DNA of 5,378 nucleotides from Desulfobacterales bacterium (lineage in GTDB: Bacteria; Desulfobacterota; Desulfobacteria; Desulfobacterales; 4be13), in the NCBI GenBank assembly GCA_029934695.1, contig JAOZLU010000481.1, positions 1 through 5,378 of the forward strand, given 5' to 3'. The translations under genes were made by a program, and so were the position numbers. Positions 5,178 to 5,378 of the stretch are shown here, one piece after another (the stretch's first letter is position 1; each line of letters opens with the position of its first letter). The notes below the pieces were generated by a model. It had not been told where the DNA came from. It worked only from the letters and a program-made list of their open reading frames with translations, and did no database searches.

Positions 5178-5378
5178 ATGTCAAAAGAACCGGATATCCT
5201 GGACGCGGCACACACCATCCGCTTTCATCTCAGGGAACTGTTCAGCGACACAGAGGCAGAGACCTTTGATCGTAAACTGGCTGCGCTTTTGACAAAAGCC
5301 AAATCAGACCTCGTGGGTATGTGCCTTACCCATCGTTGGATATTTCAGGCCGCGAAGACTTCCGAAAAAGCCTTGTGA
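5178..5378 (+). CDS. Unidentified small protein, possibly truncated
   Basis: This 66-codon ORF has an excellent ribosome binding site, AGGGAGA (5164-5170), 7 nt before its ATG, so translation probably starts here. Residues 1-43 look like a real helical domain, with DAAHTIRFHLREL, a short loop and FDRKLAALLTKAK. This gives a faint impression of small helical adaptor domains found in bacterial conflict systems, which I cannot support further. From about residue 45 the sequence (DLVGMCLTHRW onward) looks less regular and it stops at the last base of the window. The other forward frame is open from 5276 to the window end and reads YPSLDISGREDF near its end, which looks protein-like. A frameshift, a truncation by rearrangement, or an overlapping next gene are all possible. 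It follows the DUF2442 stop by 112 nt. Confidence 0.55.
   Translation: MSKEPDILDAAHTIRFHLRELFSDTEAETFDRKLAALLTKAKSDLVGMCLTHRWIFQAAKTSEKAL

Noticed and set aside
5092..5292. 66-codon ORF with GAGG 4 nt upstream
   Set aside because: It runs through the degenerate heptamer tract and overlaps the better-supported 5178 ORF by over 100 nt in another frame. Its second half is that gene's shadow. A short remnant at 5092-5133 cannot be excluded.

Overview
The window looks like bacterial chromosome from a Gram-negative group, most likely a deltaproteobacterium (Desulfobacterota, Desulfobacterales-like). I infer this from the long HPt/kinase/double-CheW CheA architecture, the moderate base composition and the short-period intergenic repeats. 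No rRNA or marker gene confirms it. All supported genes lie on the plus strand.

Layout. Positions 1-453 are non-coding. They hold a ten-unit array of the heptamer CATCAAA (45-114), then an AT-rich leader with a good sigma-70-type promoter candidate (261-288) whose spacer is overlapped by dyad symmetry. Positions 454-3939 encode a very large chemotaxis histidine kinase, CheA (1161 aa, GTG start). It has an HPt domain, a domain of about 100 aa present in two tandem copies, a long acidic linker, the dimerisation and ATPase domains, and two C-terminal CheW-like domains. A nine-unit AAACTTG heptamer array fills the 57-nt gap between cheA and cheW, supplying the cheA stop codon and ending at the cheW start. 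Positions 3997-4431 encode a CheW adaptor of 144 aa.

Downstream, 4464-4769 and 4772-5065 are two small, closely spaced genes of the DUF4160 and DUF2442 families. These families often occur together and are commonly predicted to be a toxin-antitoxin-like module. A third, degenerate heptamer-periodic tract (5134-5161) precedes a 66-codon ORF (5178-5378) with a strong ribosome binding site. It ends exactly at the window edge and I cannot identify it.

Function. CheA and CheW would form the core of a receptor-coupled phosphorelay. The receptor, CheY, CheR and CheB are not in the window. The DUF pair looks like an unrelated accessory insertion that could be co-transcribed, since I see no terminator between cheW and it. 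The most unusual features are the duplicated CheA domain, which includes a 43-nt perfect DNA repeat, and three intergenic arrays that share a 7-bp period but differ in sequence.
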